From Pomphorhynchus laevis (Eukaryota > Acanthocephala > Palaeacanthocephala > Echinorhynchida > Pomphorhynchidae), in the NCBI GenBank assembly GCA_012934845.2, contig WNNJ02000150.1:60614-124613 (forward strand): 64,000 nt of DNA. The letters are read 5' to 3'. The notes under the pieces are model-generated. The model was not told the DNA's origin. It did no database searches and worked only from the letters and a program-made list of their open reading frames with translations. The position numbers were made by a program, and so were the translations under genes. Positions 9,382-21,261 of this stretch are shown one piece after another; within the stretch, counting starts at the first letter, position 1, and every line of letters starts with the position of its first letter.

Positions 9382-10370
9382 ATGTATAGAAAAGCTAGAT
9401 CTCAAATACCCGTTGCTGATCTCGGATCTTCCACGTCTGAATGCAAAAATCGTTATACGAGTTTGGAAGTCGGATGCGATTGTAAAGATTGTGACGTATG
9501 GACCCTTGTTCAAGCTAAAATATCTGACCGTTCAGTGTATCAAAGTAAATTGTTTACATGTGGTTTTTGTGCATCACTAAAATTTTAACAGCTATCATGT
9601 TCCTCCACTTCTGTCTCACATACGAATACTCAGACTGATACTGCTTTTGACGTTTCCCCCATCAACACCTGACTTCGCATCGCATAATTTCATTCTTACA
9701 CATTCACACACACTACACTACTCGTTCAACTGATGATAAAATTTCAATTCATCTTCATCATCCTAGCAGTGCAGACGGTAAAGCTGTTCATCTCGTACTT
9801 CCTCTATACTATTCCTCACCCTATCTAAATATATCTCATACTTATTTCTTCGCTACACGTACTTCATACTCTACCTCCCTGTATCACTTCTCAATAATTT
9901 ACATTCTTCCGTCAAAATCTTCTCCAGTAACATATTGAATCAACCGATTCAATACTCCACTTCTGTCACACAAGCTTCAACTTATATTTATTCTCCATCG
10001 AGCACCCCTTTCATTCACACTTCTATTTGATCTTCTGCCTCTACTCCTAGCAGCTCTGCTCGTCCACCACATCCACGTAATCGTTTACTTCGCGCGATCG
10101 CTGTATTATCATATCTAACTTAAAGCTTCCCGAATCTGCTTATCCACAATATCAACTCTATGATGTATCTGCTTTCAGGTCTATCCTAGCAACCATTCTT
10201 CATGATGATAATCCATCACTCTTCAATAATATCGCTCCTGTATCTTTAATCCGTTTAAACAAATCCACTAAATCCAATAATCTCATACCTCCACTCCTAA
10301 AAATCGTCTCAGACATAGTTCACATGCATCCTCGGTACTCTCTCTCAACGTTTTAAACTTCTGGCAACTT
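9382..10370 (+). pseudogene. RRM-CR1 family ORF1, decayed
   Basis: The start reads MYRKARSQIPVADLGSSTSE, then VGCDCKDCDVWTLVQAK and LFTCGFCASLKF, the zinc motif, and stops at 9588. Downstream the DNA follows the ORF1 of the 33-kb copy base for base with many indels. An RRM-like remnant lies near 10150-10350 (FNNIAPVSLIRLNKSTKSNN in a shifted frame). It would have bound element RNA. Multiple stops and frameshifts make it inactive. Confidence 0.75.
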
Positions 10371-10533
10371 AATATGCTTGTCGTATATTACCTAACCAGT
10401 CTTCTTTTGATATTGCCCAACTCAATTCAGCTCGCATTGAGAAACATCAACAAGAAACAAACGGCGAGTCATTCTTATCAATACGTCAAATCAACAGAAA
10501 TTTTCACGTCGTACACACGAGGCAAAAATTCCG

Positions 10534-13198
10534 ATGGCGTCTCGTCTCTCATCCTGTCTTCTTTGCTAGTCGATCTCGCTCTTGAGCATACATCTTGTCT
10601 TAGTCTTTTCAACACTCGCTCCGTTCTTCAAAAGTTGATCTGCTCCTTGATATCTACGATCAATTATCTATCGATATTCGTTGTATTACCGAATCCTGAC
10701 ACACTGACTCTGACGATCTTGCTATTCGCCGTATATGTTGCTCTAGTTGTTCTATCGTTGAATCAGCTCGTCCAATTGTCTCTACCACATCTAATGATTC
10801 TAACCATGGCAGTATGGTTGCTATTGCTCGTCACCCAACGTCTCTACGTAAAATAAACGCTAGCATCCGTTACACTTCGTTCGAATAAATCATATGCAGA
10901 TTATCAACTCATTTCCCTAGGAAAATAGGGTGATTGTATACCGTCCAGTTTCAGCTGCTTCCTCACGTATGTTCTTAAACGTTCTTGCAGATCTTTATCA
11001 TTGTTCATTGTCTTAGACTCCGTTTTTTGTTCTGGGTGACTTTAACATTCATCTTGATCATCCAGCTGACTCTGACTCTATCACTCTAACTAATCTTTTA
11101 TTCGATTTTAACTATAAATTACTTTCAACAATCCCCACTCATATTCACGGTGGTAGTCTTGACATCATTGCTGTTCCTAACTGCTTCACTGACTATACCT
11201 CTTTGCCAATTACTGATCCTGATTTCTGATCATTTCCTTGTCACTCTTACTCGTCCCCATTCTCCCTCGCAATCTCCAACATTAGCTACTCCAAGTCGAC
11301 CTTGGAAACTTCTCGATATCCCTATTCTCTATTCTGCTTTACTCAATTCTTTACTCTCGCTTTTACTTAACTATTTTTCTCCCGATGATCTCTGCATTCT
11401 GTTTGATTCTGAACTTACGTCGATCATCAATCACATTCTGCCGATTCGACCCCGACGTTACAAGCGCTTGTGTCATGCTCCCTGGTTCGATTCCGACTGT
11501 TGTCTTTCCAAGCGTCGATTCGGTCATTCTTTTCGTGTGTTTAATCGTTTTCTTAAACGTTCTCGAAACTCACTCACTCCAAATCTCCGTGCTTCATATC
11601 TTTCTCTTCGCCGTTCCCATCTCATTATTATGCGTACTAAATGTACTCTCTTTTGGTGAAATCAACTCGAGTCCACTTCCAACTCTAAATATCATTGAAA
11701 AAACTTAAACTCGATTCTTTCAATATCATCGACCCTTGTAAAATAAATCCTGATGAATTTTATTCTTATCTACAATCTAAGCTATCTAATTTACTTTCTC
11801 TTCTACTCATATGCCTCTTGTATCCTCTATTATCTCTGAATACTTTCATCCCAGAGCTATATTCACCTTCTTCCCGTTTCGTCTGATGAACTTTCTTCGT
11901 TCTTCTGTCATTATCTAATAAAACATCTCCTTATAACCCAATTCCTACTCACTTGCTTAAAAATATCTGCTCATCTATCTCATCCTTCCTAACCGCGTTG
12001 TTCAACTTGTCTATCCGTAGCCGCACATTTCCTTCCTACTGGAAATGCGCCACTGTTGGTCCTCTCCTCAAAAAGCAATCTCTCGACCTCTCACTACCAT
12101 CCTCGTACCGTCCTAGCTCACTTCTCTCAAACCTCTCTAAACTAATTGAACGTCTTGTTAGTAGTGTCATAGTTTCTTTTGATCTCTCGTATGCTTTTGA
12201 CATCGTCGATCACTCGATTCTTTTCCATACTTTTCGCGTTTGTTCTAACTCTTCTTTTTCCCATCCTTCTTCCATACCTTGCGGTGTTCCACAAGGATCC
12301 GTATTAGGCCCTTTACTTTTATCTCTTCTTCTCGGTGATTTGTCTTCTATTTCTCATACATTTAATTTTCATGTTATGCAATATGTTGATGACATCCTCA
12401 TCTATGCTCACGCACCTGCTTATCGTATTCATGATCTTAGTGTTTCTGCTTCCAACTGTCTTGCCTCAATTTTCAATCATCTTTATTCCCTTCGTCTTTC
12501 TCTGAATCCTAATAAATCCAAAATAATGTGGATCCTTCCTCGACGCCCCGGCTTAGAACCTCCATTCGTATCATTAAATTCTACAATTCTTGCTATCGTT
12601 GACAATCTCGTTTCCTTTGGCTTCCATTTCGACAACTGACTTTCACTGAAACTTTTCGTTAGAGATAAAGTACGCTCATCTACCTTGATTATCCGCAACC
12701 TCCGTCAAATTCGTAGATTGATTTCCCTTCTTGTATGATTCTCATATCTTCTCTCTTTTTTGCTCAAGGCTTGATTATTGTCTTAGTCTATTTTCCAACT
12801 TACCTAAATTGACTCTTCCACTACAACGCATCGTAAACGCATCCATCCGGATTCTCCGTCGTATCGATCATACATCCTACCATCTTGCGTCTCTCGATTT
12901 GACTAGTATTTATTCTCGTGTTCAAATTTGTCTTATTTTCATTGTTTTCCACCTTTTAACTTTTTATACCTCTTCATTTCTCAACCTTCCTTTACTCGAC
13001 AATTCTCGTCATGTTTACTGTTCTTTGCGTTCCCGTAATTCCCTTCTTTTACATGCCTCAAACTACTCTACCTCTTTTGGCTTCCGCTCCTTCCTTGTGG
13101 CTGCTCCTCTCTCGTGGAATCATCTGCCCATTCATATATGCCAATCAACCTCAATGACGTGTTTCAAACGGCAAATCCGATCACATTTAAACAATTAA
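10534..13198 (+). pseudogene. RRM-CR1 family ORF2 (endonuclease-RT), decayed
   Basis: It begins at an ATG at 10534 (MASRLSSCLLC, matching MASHLSPLSSS of the 29-kb copy). Endonuclease remains include a GDFNIHLDHPADSDSITL equivalent near 11035-11090. RT remains include SVIVSFDLSYAFDIVDHSI (about 12165-12220), GVPQGSVLGPLLLSLLLGDL (12281-12340), MQYVDDILIYAHA (12377-12415; the usual YADD is YVDD) and LNPNKSKIMWILP. The C-terminus ends CFKRQIRSHLNN at 13198. An internal deletion removes the fingers/AFD spacing near 12160 and there are several frameshifts. Confidence 0.8.
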
Positions 13199-13243
13199 AC
13201 AAATTTATCTGTATGACTTTTGCTGTTTTTAGTTAGTTTTTAG

Positions 13244-13278
13244 ACTTGTAAGCGTGCAGTTGGCACGCATTTGCCACT
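13244..13278 (+). other. RRM-CR1 3' hairpin, truncated by an insertion
   Basis: The stem is GCGTGC (13252-13257) and GCACGC (13263-13268) with loop AGTTG, followed by ATTTGCCACT. The same hairpin with compensatory changes is found at 9090-9105, 29125-29141 and 39695-39710. The element's tail resumes at 17105 after the nested insertion. Confidence 0.8.
13268..13278 (+). repeat. Target-site duplication, left copy
   Basis: CATTTGCCACT here is repeated exactly at 17105-17115, flanking the knuckle-family element. It lies in the 3' end of the RRM-CR1 copy. Confidence 0.85.
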
Positions 13279-13283
13279 GAAAA

Positions 13284-14488
13284 ATGAGTAAATTTAGCAT
13301 GTCGGAGCGTTCAAAGAACTCAATGAAAACTAATTTTCCTGCCAATGCAATAAACTAGGTAAGTGAAGATTTAGGTTCTCTTGAATATATTCCGGAGGGT
13401 GAATTTCCCCCGGTACCAAAATTATCCAACCTGGTGATTATCAGACTTTTGGTGCCTCTGGAAAGGCAGAACATGTTCAATGTTTTTATAAGAGGCTTTG
13501 CCGATCGATTTAAAAAAGGATATTGTTCAATGCGATTAAATATTATGAATCTGAGATTAAAATCTCATTCTGCACTCCTGATCTCGCAATGTCGTACGTA
13601 GACTACTTTAAAAAAGAGCATTCGGAACAAGGTATAATTGCTTCCAAACCAATCCTGGCAACAATAAAGATAAATAATATGCCCACATACATTTCAGAAG
13701 AAGATATATCAGCCCTAGAAACTGATTACAAAATCTCTAACGTGCGCTTTATAAAAGGGATTAAAGGCTTCCCCATTCCCGTGGCGTTCTGCAATGCCCC
13801 GGTTGATGAAGCCCTAAAACTATCGATTTCAACATGCAATCCTTTTATGGGGTATAATTTGAGATTTTTAATAATCGAAACCGACTCACTAACGTACCCT
13901 CACTGCAACAATTGTCATCAGTGGGGGCATTGGTCCACTGGATGTTCTTTACCACATAAGTGCGGCGTGTGTGGTACAACTGCTATACATCCTGAGAAGT
14001 GCGAAAGTAAGCCATTTTGCGCAAACTGCGGTGGTGAGCACCCCGCATGGTCAAAAAAATGTAAAATCTTTAAGGCGTACCAAAAGAGACACAGGGGTGT
14101 AACAGCAAAACCGACTAGCTTCGTGGAAGCTGTCTCGTCTAACAAGAATGACGACAGGATGCCGGACACAGAAATTCTTAAACTTATTGAAATGCAGCAT
14201 CAGGCATCAATGATTCAACTTGAAAAATTGGTCCAAAAATTGGTGGGTCAATTAGCGGAATCTTTCCGTTCTCCTCCTTCTGGGAAGACCAACAATATTA
14301 AGAAGCCACCAAAATCTAAGAAACGAAACGGGTCAGCGCTAAGCATAGCCGCTCTGAAGCTTGCTGGGAAGGATTCGATTTGGGCTATGGCTAACGAGGG
14401 AAATGAAGATATCGCCCGTGGGCAAGCGACTCCATTTGTCGTGATGGGAAGCGGTAAAGGCGACTTTTCCGCCTCTAGTTGCGACTAG
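13284..14488 (+). pseudogene. Knuckle-family ORF1 (gag-like, three CCHC-type zinc knuckles)
   Basis: From the ATG at 13284 the frame reads MSKFSMSERSKNSMKTNF, meets a TAG at about 13356, and continues EDLGSLEYIPEGEFPPVPK and MFNVFIRGFADRFKK. A one-base shift near 13517 then leads into the long open part ending at 14488. That part has an RRM-like region (IKINNMPTYISEEDISALE) and zinc knuckles CNNCHQWGHWSTGC, CGVCGTTAIHPEKC and CANCGGEHPAWSKKC (about residues 130-185), then a basic KKPPKSKKRNG tail. Such proteins bind element RNA and act as nucleic-acid chaperones. One stop and one frameshift disable it. Confidence 0.8.
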
Positions 14489-14522
14489 GTGGAGGGCGTC
14501 CCACTTCGGTAACACTTACGCA

Positions 14523-16980
14523 ATGGGAAGTAATCAAGGACCTTTTTCACTGAATATCCTTCAGTGGAATTCGGGAGGTGCTTCCGCCCTTAGCCTTCTA
14601 TCTGGTAGAGATGCAGATGTTATAGTCCTTCAGGAGACGCAGTCTATCCGTCTCCCCCAGGATATTACTCGATTTATCCCTAAGCACATATACACCCACT
14701 TTACTCCTTACATACCCCCTCACTCCTCTTCATCACAAGGTCTTTTAACCCTAGTAAAAAGCTCCTTAAGATCATCCCTCCTATTAAACTACTCTTGTCC
14801 AGCCCTATCTTGTTTAGCTATATCACTTTGTAAGAACGGTAAGCGTATAAGCATAGCCAATGTCTATATTCGGCCAGGAGAAATTCACAAGAACCGTGAC
14901 CTCCTGGATCAAATATTGGGGAGCGGTTATGACATGTTACTTGGTGACTTCAACGACAGAACTGGTCGTTGGATTAATGCAGCACTCCGCAGAGCAAGGA
15001 TCGACTATCTTATTCATTAACCACCTTCCCCAACCTTTCATTGCTCTACAACAAATTCTCTCCTCGACATATTACTGCTACATAAGATGTGGTTGTTGAA
15101 AACCATTTGCACCGAGCAGTCGCGTCAACAACAGACCACCTCTCATGACCTAATTCGCTGGCGGCTAGAGGACGATACGTTGCTTAGAAGAAGGTTTCAC
15201 TTTGATCCTATTAGAGTGGCCTTCTTTCAGGCAGCTATCCAACTCTTCCCCAGAATTGGAATTAAGAGTTTGACCGAATTTAATTCCTACCTCTCATCGC
15301 AAGCTACCGCGATCCTTTCGACTACCTATAAAGGTCGAATATACAATCCTACTCCAACAAAGCTCAAGGTCCTAGCTAAAATGTTGCACCTTCCCAATCT
15401 CTCTGTTTCCGCCAGACATATCCTCTCGAATGAATATTGGAGCTCTAGATATAGGCTCCAGCTGAGCAGGGATAGGGCAAGCATTGCTCACCTAAACCCT
15501 TCTCAGGCTTCCTTCTGGAAGATATTCAATAAGGAGAAGTTTGTTTGCTGGAAGGATAGAGCCTTGGTTTGGATTGGTAGCATAGGCCTTGACAAAGTTT
15601 TAGAGGAGTCACTTTCCTTACATAATTATGGAGCCACTCATTCTCCCCAACCAATCCCGCCTTGGTGTGACTTCAGGAGTAGGGACTTATCTGTTACAGA
15701 TATCCTTAACTCCTGGGGATCACTCCCGGGCACCTCCAAATCCCACGCGCCACTCACCACTCGTGTCTGTCAGCTTTTGACATACAGTCAGAGAAAGGAG
15801 GTCGCCATCACAATGCTATTAGCCTCCCCGTCTGACATAGCGGAAATCAACATCAGCCGTCGAGTTTTTTTACCTAAAAAGAGATTAATCACTTGTCCTA
15901 AAGATCTGCGGCCCATCTCGATTCAAAACGCCCTCATATCCATCTACGAGAAAGCGCTTGCGCGTAGAATCCGCGTTCATTTATGTAGGCGTAATTTGAT
16001 CCCACCGAGTTTTCATGGGTTTGTCAAAGGGCGCTCGGTCCATTCAGCAATTGGTGAAGTGCATCAGTTTTGTCAGGATAATAGTCATCAGCTTGCTGTG
16101 GCTGTTTTTCTTGATTTTTCAGCTGCATTTGACCGGATCTCCATTCCCTTCGTTATCTCCTCTCTCAGGTCCCTCGGGTTGTCTGCGAGAATTGTTAACA
16201 GGGTGGAGATATTTGTTGTACACCAAGCGGTTCTACTATGAAGACGACCCTGATGCGCGTCAGTTCTACCCTATTACAGGTGTACCTCAAGGATCCCCAC
16301 TTTCTCCTATCTTATATCTTGCTGCATCCATTGTACTATTCAAGAATTTTAAACGTGATCAACATCTAGTGGTATATGCTGATGATACCACAGCCTTGTT
16401 CTCTGGACGCAGGTGCAAAGATGTAATCTCTGACATCAGCCGTTTCTTTTTAAGATTAAAAGATCAGTTGCCCCCATCCAATCTTATTTTAAACTCCTCT
16501 AAATCACAGGTGGTTGTCTTTAATGGCGTTCCTGCCACCAAAAAGAAACTTAAGATACTAGCACTCTCTACACTCTCCTCCATTTTGCAGCATCAACCAC
16601 TCCCCATCTTCACGAGTCGAGTAAAATATCTGGGGTTCACCGTTACGGTGAATTGGTCGGCGAAAGCTGACCTGGATAGACTTAAACGTATCCTGAAGAA
16701 AGCTAGGTGGGCTCTGAAACGGGCCCAGCATCTGTCATTGAATGGGATAACCCAAGTGCGCCTCTGGGGTACTTGGGCTATCTCGGGATTAGTCTTCTTC
16801 TCACGAGGACGTCCCCCAGAACAAAGACTAAGGTTTCTCAAGCTCCTCATCTCGAGATTACCAACCATAGTCCGCCTTGACTGGACTCTTAGGTGTGTGA
16901 GAGACCCCGAATGGTTCAGTCAGAGGGCGGCGCGCTGGTGCGGCCGAGGGGCTCAGATCCCTCTGGACCTGAGGCCGTGA
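14523..16980 (+). pseudogene. Knuckle-family ORF2 (AP endonuclease and reverse transcriptase), broken
   Basis: The ATG at 14523 opens an endonuclease: LNILQWNSGGASAL, VIVLQETQS and LLGDFNDRTGRW. The end of the domain (SDH region) is missing through a deletion near 14980-15000, followed by a stop at 15020. The RT frame 15087-16241 contains RPISIQNALISIYEKALARR, HGFVKGRSVHSAI and VFLDFSAAFDRI. A frameshift near 16205-16220 leads to GVPQGSPLSPILYLAASIV, VVYADDTTALFSG (catalytic YADD intact) and a C-terminus ending at 16980. No RNase H domain was seen. Clade assignment (I/R1/jockey group) is tentative. Confidence 0.8.
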
Positions 16981-17104
16981 ATATAAGTTGAAGATTTCAA
17001 AATACACGTCGTGAACAGTTTCTATTTTAAGTTGTCTTTTGCATGTTTTTGTTTCTTAAGTTTTTATCAGTTATATAGTTATTAATAAAACCCTTACTTA
17101 CTTA

Positions 17105-17135
17105 CATTTGCCACTAAATAAATTATTATTGTTCT
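17105..17135 (+). mobile_element. Remaining 3' tail of the RRM-CR1 copy, with right target-site duplication
   Basis: CATTTGCCACT (17105-17115) repeats the left duplication and is followed by AAATAAATTATTATTG, the poly(A)-signal-like tail of the element that starts at 9219. From 17136 to about 17425 I see nothing coding. Confidence 0.8.
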
Positions 17136-17425
17136 TTTAAACCGAAGAAATGTAATGTAAGCAAGTATTTTTAAGCAAATTACAACAGTATCGCCCCTTC
17201 TAGCGAAAACAGTCGCTTATAAAGCAAGCGAAAAAATACAATCACAGTTACAATCATTGTTCACACTTACAGAAGGTTTAAAGACCCTAATACTACAGCA
17301 ACAGTGCGTAACTAGCTGGTGATTGCGGTAATTGAGATCAAACAGTAATGTCATATCCCCTCTTGATCTCAAATTACTATTAACATTGATAATCGTTTAG
17401 ATACAGTGGCCTTCGTCTTAATCTG

Positions 17426-17725
17426 TTACTTCCCTGTAATGTGATTTGTTTGCACTCGGATTCGTTGTTTTGTTCGGACTGCTCGTCGTCGCTTTCGAGA
17501 TGAATACTTCGTTGTCATTCCCCTAGTAATGTTTACAGTTTCTTGCCGTATCATAAGATTTAGGTTCCATAATATGACGAACATTAGACACATGGCGTGG
17601 AACACCATCCACTTCGATAGTATATTCAGATAGAATTTATGTAACTACACCTTTGATTCATTTCGATATACATTTCCCATCTGCAGGTTTATTCCAGACC
17701 ATTTCACTGGTATCGTAACAAGACT
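17426..17725 (-). pseudogene. Ty3/gypsy integrase C-terminal fragment
   Basis: In minus-strand frames I read WNKPADGKCIS, IKGVV, then LSEYTIEVDGVPRHVSNVRH and IMEPKSYDTARN. This is the GPY/F-like C-terminal module after the integrase core (pattern W-IxGxV ... YxVxVDGxxRHVxxxR). Two frame breaks occur. It is a short remnant, unconnected to the plus-strand gypsy at 5-8.6 kb. A 25-base stretch at 17179-17204 (AAATTACAACAGTATCG core) recurs at about 19971-19996 and could be an LTR edge; I cannot confirm this. Confidence 0.6.
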
Positions 17726-17829
17726 AATAATAAAGATTTTGTTAAATAACTATATAACCACTAAAAAAGTTTTTTAGAAATAAAACATAAAGAAAAGAAC
17801 AAAGAAAGTCATACCGGTTAATATTAAAG

Positions 17830-18710
17830 TATTCAGTGTCACGGCCTCAGGTCAACAGGGATCTGAGCCCTCCATCCAATCCAACATACCGCTCTCCGAC
17901 TGAGCCACTCAGGGACTTTCACCCCCAAAGAATCCAATCAAGGTGGACTATGCCCGGTAATCGCGAGATGAGGAGCTTCAGAAACATCAGTCTTTGCTCA
18001 GGGGTACGTCCTCTCGAAAAGAAGACTAATCCCGAGATAGCCCAAGTACCCCAGAGGTACACTTGGGGTTTCCCATTCAACAACAGATGCTGAGCCCGTT
18101 TCAGGGCCCACCTAGATATCTTCAGGATACGTTTAAGTCTATCCAGGTCAGCGTTTTCCGATCCATTCAGCGTAACGGTGAACCCCAGATATTTTACTCG
18201 ACTCGTGAATATAGGGAGTGGTTTAGGCTGCAAAATAGAGTAGAGTGCAGAGAGTGCTAGTCTCTTAAGTTTCTTTTTGGTGTCCGGGTCGCCATGAAAG
18301 ACGACCACCCGCCATTTGTTGGAGTTTTAAAAAAAGCGGCTTATGTCTGAGATTACATATTTGCACATGTGTCCAGATAACAGGACTGTGGTATCATAAG
18401 CATATACCACTAGATATTAATCGCGTTTGAATTTTTTGTAAAGTTCAATGGAGACAGCAAGATACAAGATTGGAGAAAGTGTGGAACCTTGAGGAACACA
18501 TGTAATAGATTAGAACTGACGTGCATCAGATCATCTTCATAGAAGAATCGATGGTGTACAACAATATTTCCACCTTGTTAACGATGGGTCCTAAGAGAAG
18601 AGATAACAAAAGGAATGGAAATGCGGTCGAATGCAGCAGAAAAGTTAAGAAATACAGCCACAGCAAGCTGATGAGTATTATTTTGACAAAACTGGTCCAC
18701 ATTACCAGTT
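17830..18710 (-). pseudogene. Knuckle-family RT part of an internally deleted copy
   Basis: Reading downward from 18710: HQLAVAVFLNFSAAFDRIS, the palm, then TSRVKYLGFTVTLNGSENAD and LKRAQHLLLNGKPQVYLWGT in the 17919-18308 frame, ending at the C-terminal tail near 17840. The active-site region near 18380-18420 is degraded. The RT fingers are absent because an internal deletion joins the endonuclease directly to the RT at about 18712. It is non-functional. Confidence 0.75.
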
Positions 18711-18711
18711 T

Positions 18712-18945
18712 TAAGGAACTCTTTACTAAGGTTAAAAGACCTTGAGATTAAGAGGAGTGAGGTGGGGTTATGTACGGAGTATAGTGGGTGTAGGGATAAA
18801 TCGAGTAATGTCCTTGGGGATCCGGATATACCGCGTCTCCTGACATACTATAACATCTGCATCTCTACCAGATAGAAGGCTAAGGGCAGAAGCACCTTCC
18901 GAATTCAACTGAAGGATATTCAGTGAAATATTGTCGAGGGTGTAT
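18712..18945 (-). pseudogene. Knuckle-family endonuclease N-terminal part, fused to RT by deletion
   Basis: The minus strand carries the equivalents of LNILQLNSEGASALSLLSGR and DADVIV (18840-18935), then a segment matching LLTLVKSSL, which joins at about 18712 to the RT stretch normally more than 1 kb downstream. Compared with 14523-16070 the joined DNA lacks the second half of the endonuclease and the N-terminal RT. Confidence 0.7.
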
Positions 18946-18963
18946 TTGTCGTCAAATGGGCTA

Positions 18964-19640
18964 TCAGCGATTGAATTGATCGTGTTTTTGCTTCTTGAAG
19001 CGATCTAAAGAAACTAAATATCTCTTCCACATTAATTCCTGATAAGCCACATCCGTATTTGTCCTAGTAGGGGGAGAGTGTACGTTCTTAATTGAATGTC
19101 TACTCACGTAATCTTTGAAAACCGAGCATTTTCTTGACCAAGAAGGGTGCTTGAGTCTACAGTTAGTACAACTGGGAGCAAGCTTGTACTGTGCGTCATG
19201 ATCTACATCACCCGATCCACAGACACCGCAAGTCATTTTTCTTCCACAGGTTGAGCTCCAGTGTCCGCACATAAGACAGGTATTACAGCATGGAAACGTG
19301 TGGTTGTCTGTGCTTGCCACTGTGAAATTCAGATTGCAACCCATAAACGGATTGAATGCAGAGTTCGATAGGATATAAGCGTTGTCTTTCTCAGTGTTCG
19401 CAAATGCAATAGGGAAATTTTGATCTTCTCTATTCTTACTAAATCGAATATTATGTAGAGAATAAAGTTTTTCCAGCTCTTCTAAATCATCTTTTTCTAG
19501 ATCGGGAAGTATATTTGTTATCTTTGCAAATGGCATAATATGGTGTGATACCAGTCTTCCTTTGTTGGAACAATTTGCTTTTAAGAATTTAGTGTAGGAG
19601 GTTGCTATGTCAAAAGAAACAAAGGAAATTCTATATTAAT
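18964..19640 (-). pseudogene. Knuckle-family ORF1 (zinc knuckles), 5' end degraded
   Basis: An open stretch of 190 codons (19536 down to 18964) starts MPFAKITNILPDLEKDDLEE and contains CNTCLMCGHWSSTC, CGVCGSGDVDHDAQ and CTNCRLKHPSWSRKC, the same three zinc-knuckle modules as 13523-14488. Upstream to about 19640 the match to the N-terminal region continues (SFDIATSYTKFLKANCSNKG). The C-terminus is shorter than in the 13-kb copy. It would bind element RNA. Confidence 0.75.
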
Positions 19641-20269
19641 TATTCATTACTTTGTCTGAATTAATCAGTATTATGTTAGATTGTAAGCTTATCAACTTTT
19701 CAGGAATTCATTAAAGTATTGATTGTTCTGTCGTGGAATAAAGGGGTGACGTTCACTAAGCTAACTAGTTTTTTTTATCAGAGGAAGGTCCTCAGATTCC
19801 CGATTAAGAACTGTTAAGTTACTAACCTTTATTCCAGAAGATCCAGTTTTAATCGTTGATTTAAGTTTTTTTCGTAGTCCTTTGAAGCTCCGAAACGTTT
19901 GTTGCACAGCATTTTTTAACAAGACTCAATAATTACTTCGTGTGATACTTGACTACACGGATAACCCAAATTACAACAGTATCGTTCCTTCTTTTTTTAA
20001 TGAATAATTAAAGTAAAATTCACAGAATTCATATATATTTTCGTCTTTTTCGACTTTTTCGACCCCAGCCAAATCGCAATTGTCAAATCGCAATTGCTGC
20101 CTCTTCTGGCAACTTTCAAGCCAAACAAGGAGATGACGGATATTTTGTGCTCACCTTTTGAATTTGGAGGTATCGGGATAAACTCGCCAACTTTCGTTGC
20201 CACACTTGAACAAGCATCAGCGACAATGTTGGTTTCCTCATATGTCAATTAGGTGACAGGCGACAGCCT
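19641..20269. other. No recognised gene
   Basis: The stretch is AT-rich with no coding match that I can support. A minus-strand open frame of 83 codons at 19997-20248 resembles nothing and is probably chance. Confidence 0.5.
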
Positions 20270-20975
20270 ATGAGAAAAACAAAATGCAGTCCTCCGCAAA
20301 ATCACTCAATTCCGGTTTAATTCACACCAAGAACGCGCCTTAAAGATTATTAGCAAACTAGCCCCGATTAACCAGAATTCCATTAAACATGCAGCACACC
20401 ACGGTGCGTCTTCTTGGTTGAGCGCCTTACCACTGCGACAAGAACAATTCTATTTGTCAGCAAACGAATTTCGCGACGCACTTAATGCACGGTATGGCAT
20501 TATCGAGCTTGAGATTGAAACGTGTCTTTGTTACTGTGGCTCGAAGATCAATCTTCCCCATGCATTATCATGCAAACATGGTGCTCTTCCGATTATTTGC
20601 CATAACGTGGTCAGGGACACTATAGCATCAGCGCTAGGCCAAGTTGCTCACAACGTTGGGATTGAACCGGAGTTATCGAACGTTCTTGAGAGCACCCGCT
20701 TTGAAAATCCAGCGACTACTGCCAAACAATGTGCCCGTCTGGATATAGTCTACTCCGGTTTACACGAATCTCGATTTGAGCGGACGTTCTTCGACGTCAA
20801 TGTATTTTCTTCTCATGCTCAATCGAACACAATACGCGTCCTGGCAACGCTTTCAAATATAACGAAAAAAGAAAAAATACAAGTACCTCGAAAGAATCCG
20901 AAGGATAGAAAACAGTTTCTTTATCCCGCTCGTTTTTTTTCAACGTCAGGGTTTACGGCAAGGAAGCTAGTATGA
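20270..20975 (+). pseudogene. CXC-RLE family C-terminal fragment (CCHC finger and nuclease)
   Basis: The frame is open from about 20271 (QNAVLRKITQFRFNSHQERA) and shows HAAHHGASSWLSALPLRQEQ, the zinc finger CYCGSKINLPHALSCKHG and the nuclease block ARLDIVYSGLHESRFERTFF plus DVNVF. It frame-shifts after IRVLATLSNITKKEK and ends near 20975. The RT is absent (5' truncation). The nuclease is the part expected to nick the target. Confidence 0.8.
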
Positions 20976-21156
20976 TATAGCTATTAGACTCAAAAGAAAA
21001 ATAAGTTTCGAAATTGCTCGGTCAATATCAGTCTGTCTTCGGAGTCCACGGTCAACACGAGGTACTTTCATGCGTAGTACATTCAAACACTCAGCCGACT
21101 CGTCTTCGTAGCTGTATTCATTATCCAATTCAGCAGTTTATTGCTCGAAATTTTTT

Positions 21157-21175
21157 GGGCCCACTTGCGGGTAAC
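21157..21175 (+). other. CXC-RLE 3' UTR motif (CCC-N6-GGG mini-hairpin)
   Basis: GGGCCCACTTGCGGGTAAC lies about 180 bases after the coding end of the preceding fragment. Six CXC-RLE 3' ends in the window carry this motif. Confidence 0.7.
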
Positions 21176-21261
21176 TTCGATTGTATGTTTTACTACAATA
21201 AATTTTTCCACTTAATTTTTTTAATAATAATACGACATTAATAATACGTATTTTTTAAATA

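Larger units (their letters stand above)
13279..17104 (+). mobile_element. Knuckle-family non-LTR retrotransposon, full span, with 11-bp target-site duplication
   Basis: The 3826-bp insertion is bounded by two copies of CATTTGCCACT. It starts GAAAA directly before the ORF1 ATG at 13284 and ends with AATAAAACCCTTACTTACTT. It encodes a zinc-knuckle ORF1 and an endonuclease-RT ORF2, both damaged. The five-base 5' UTR suggests either a very short leader or a slight 5' truncation. The target is the 3' end of an RRM-CR1 element. The precise duplication shows target-primed insertion. Confidence 0.85.

Noticed and set aside
19997-20248. 83-codon minus-strand open frame
   Set aside because: No motif, AT-rich region, no similarity to any neighbouring element; probably chance.
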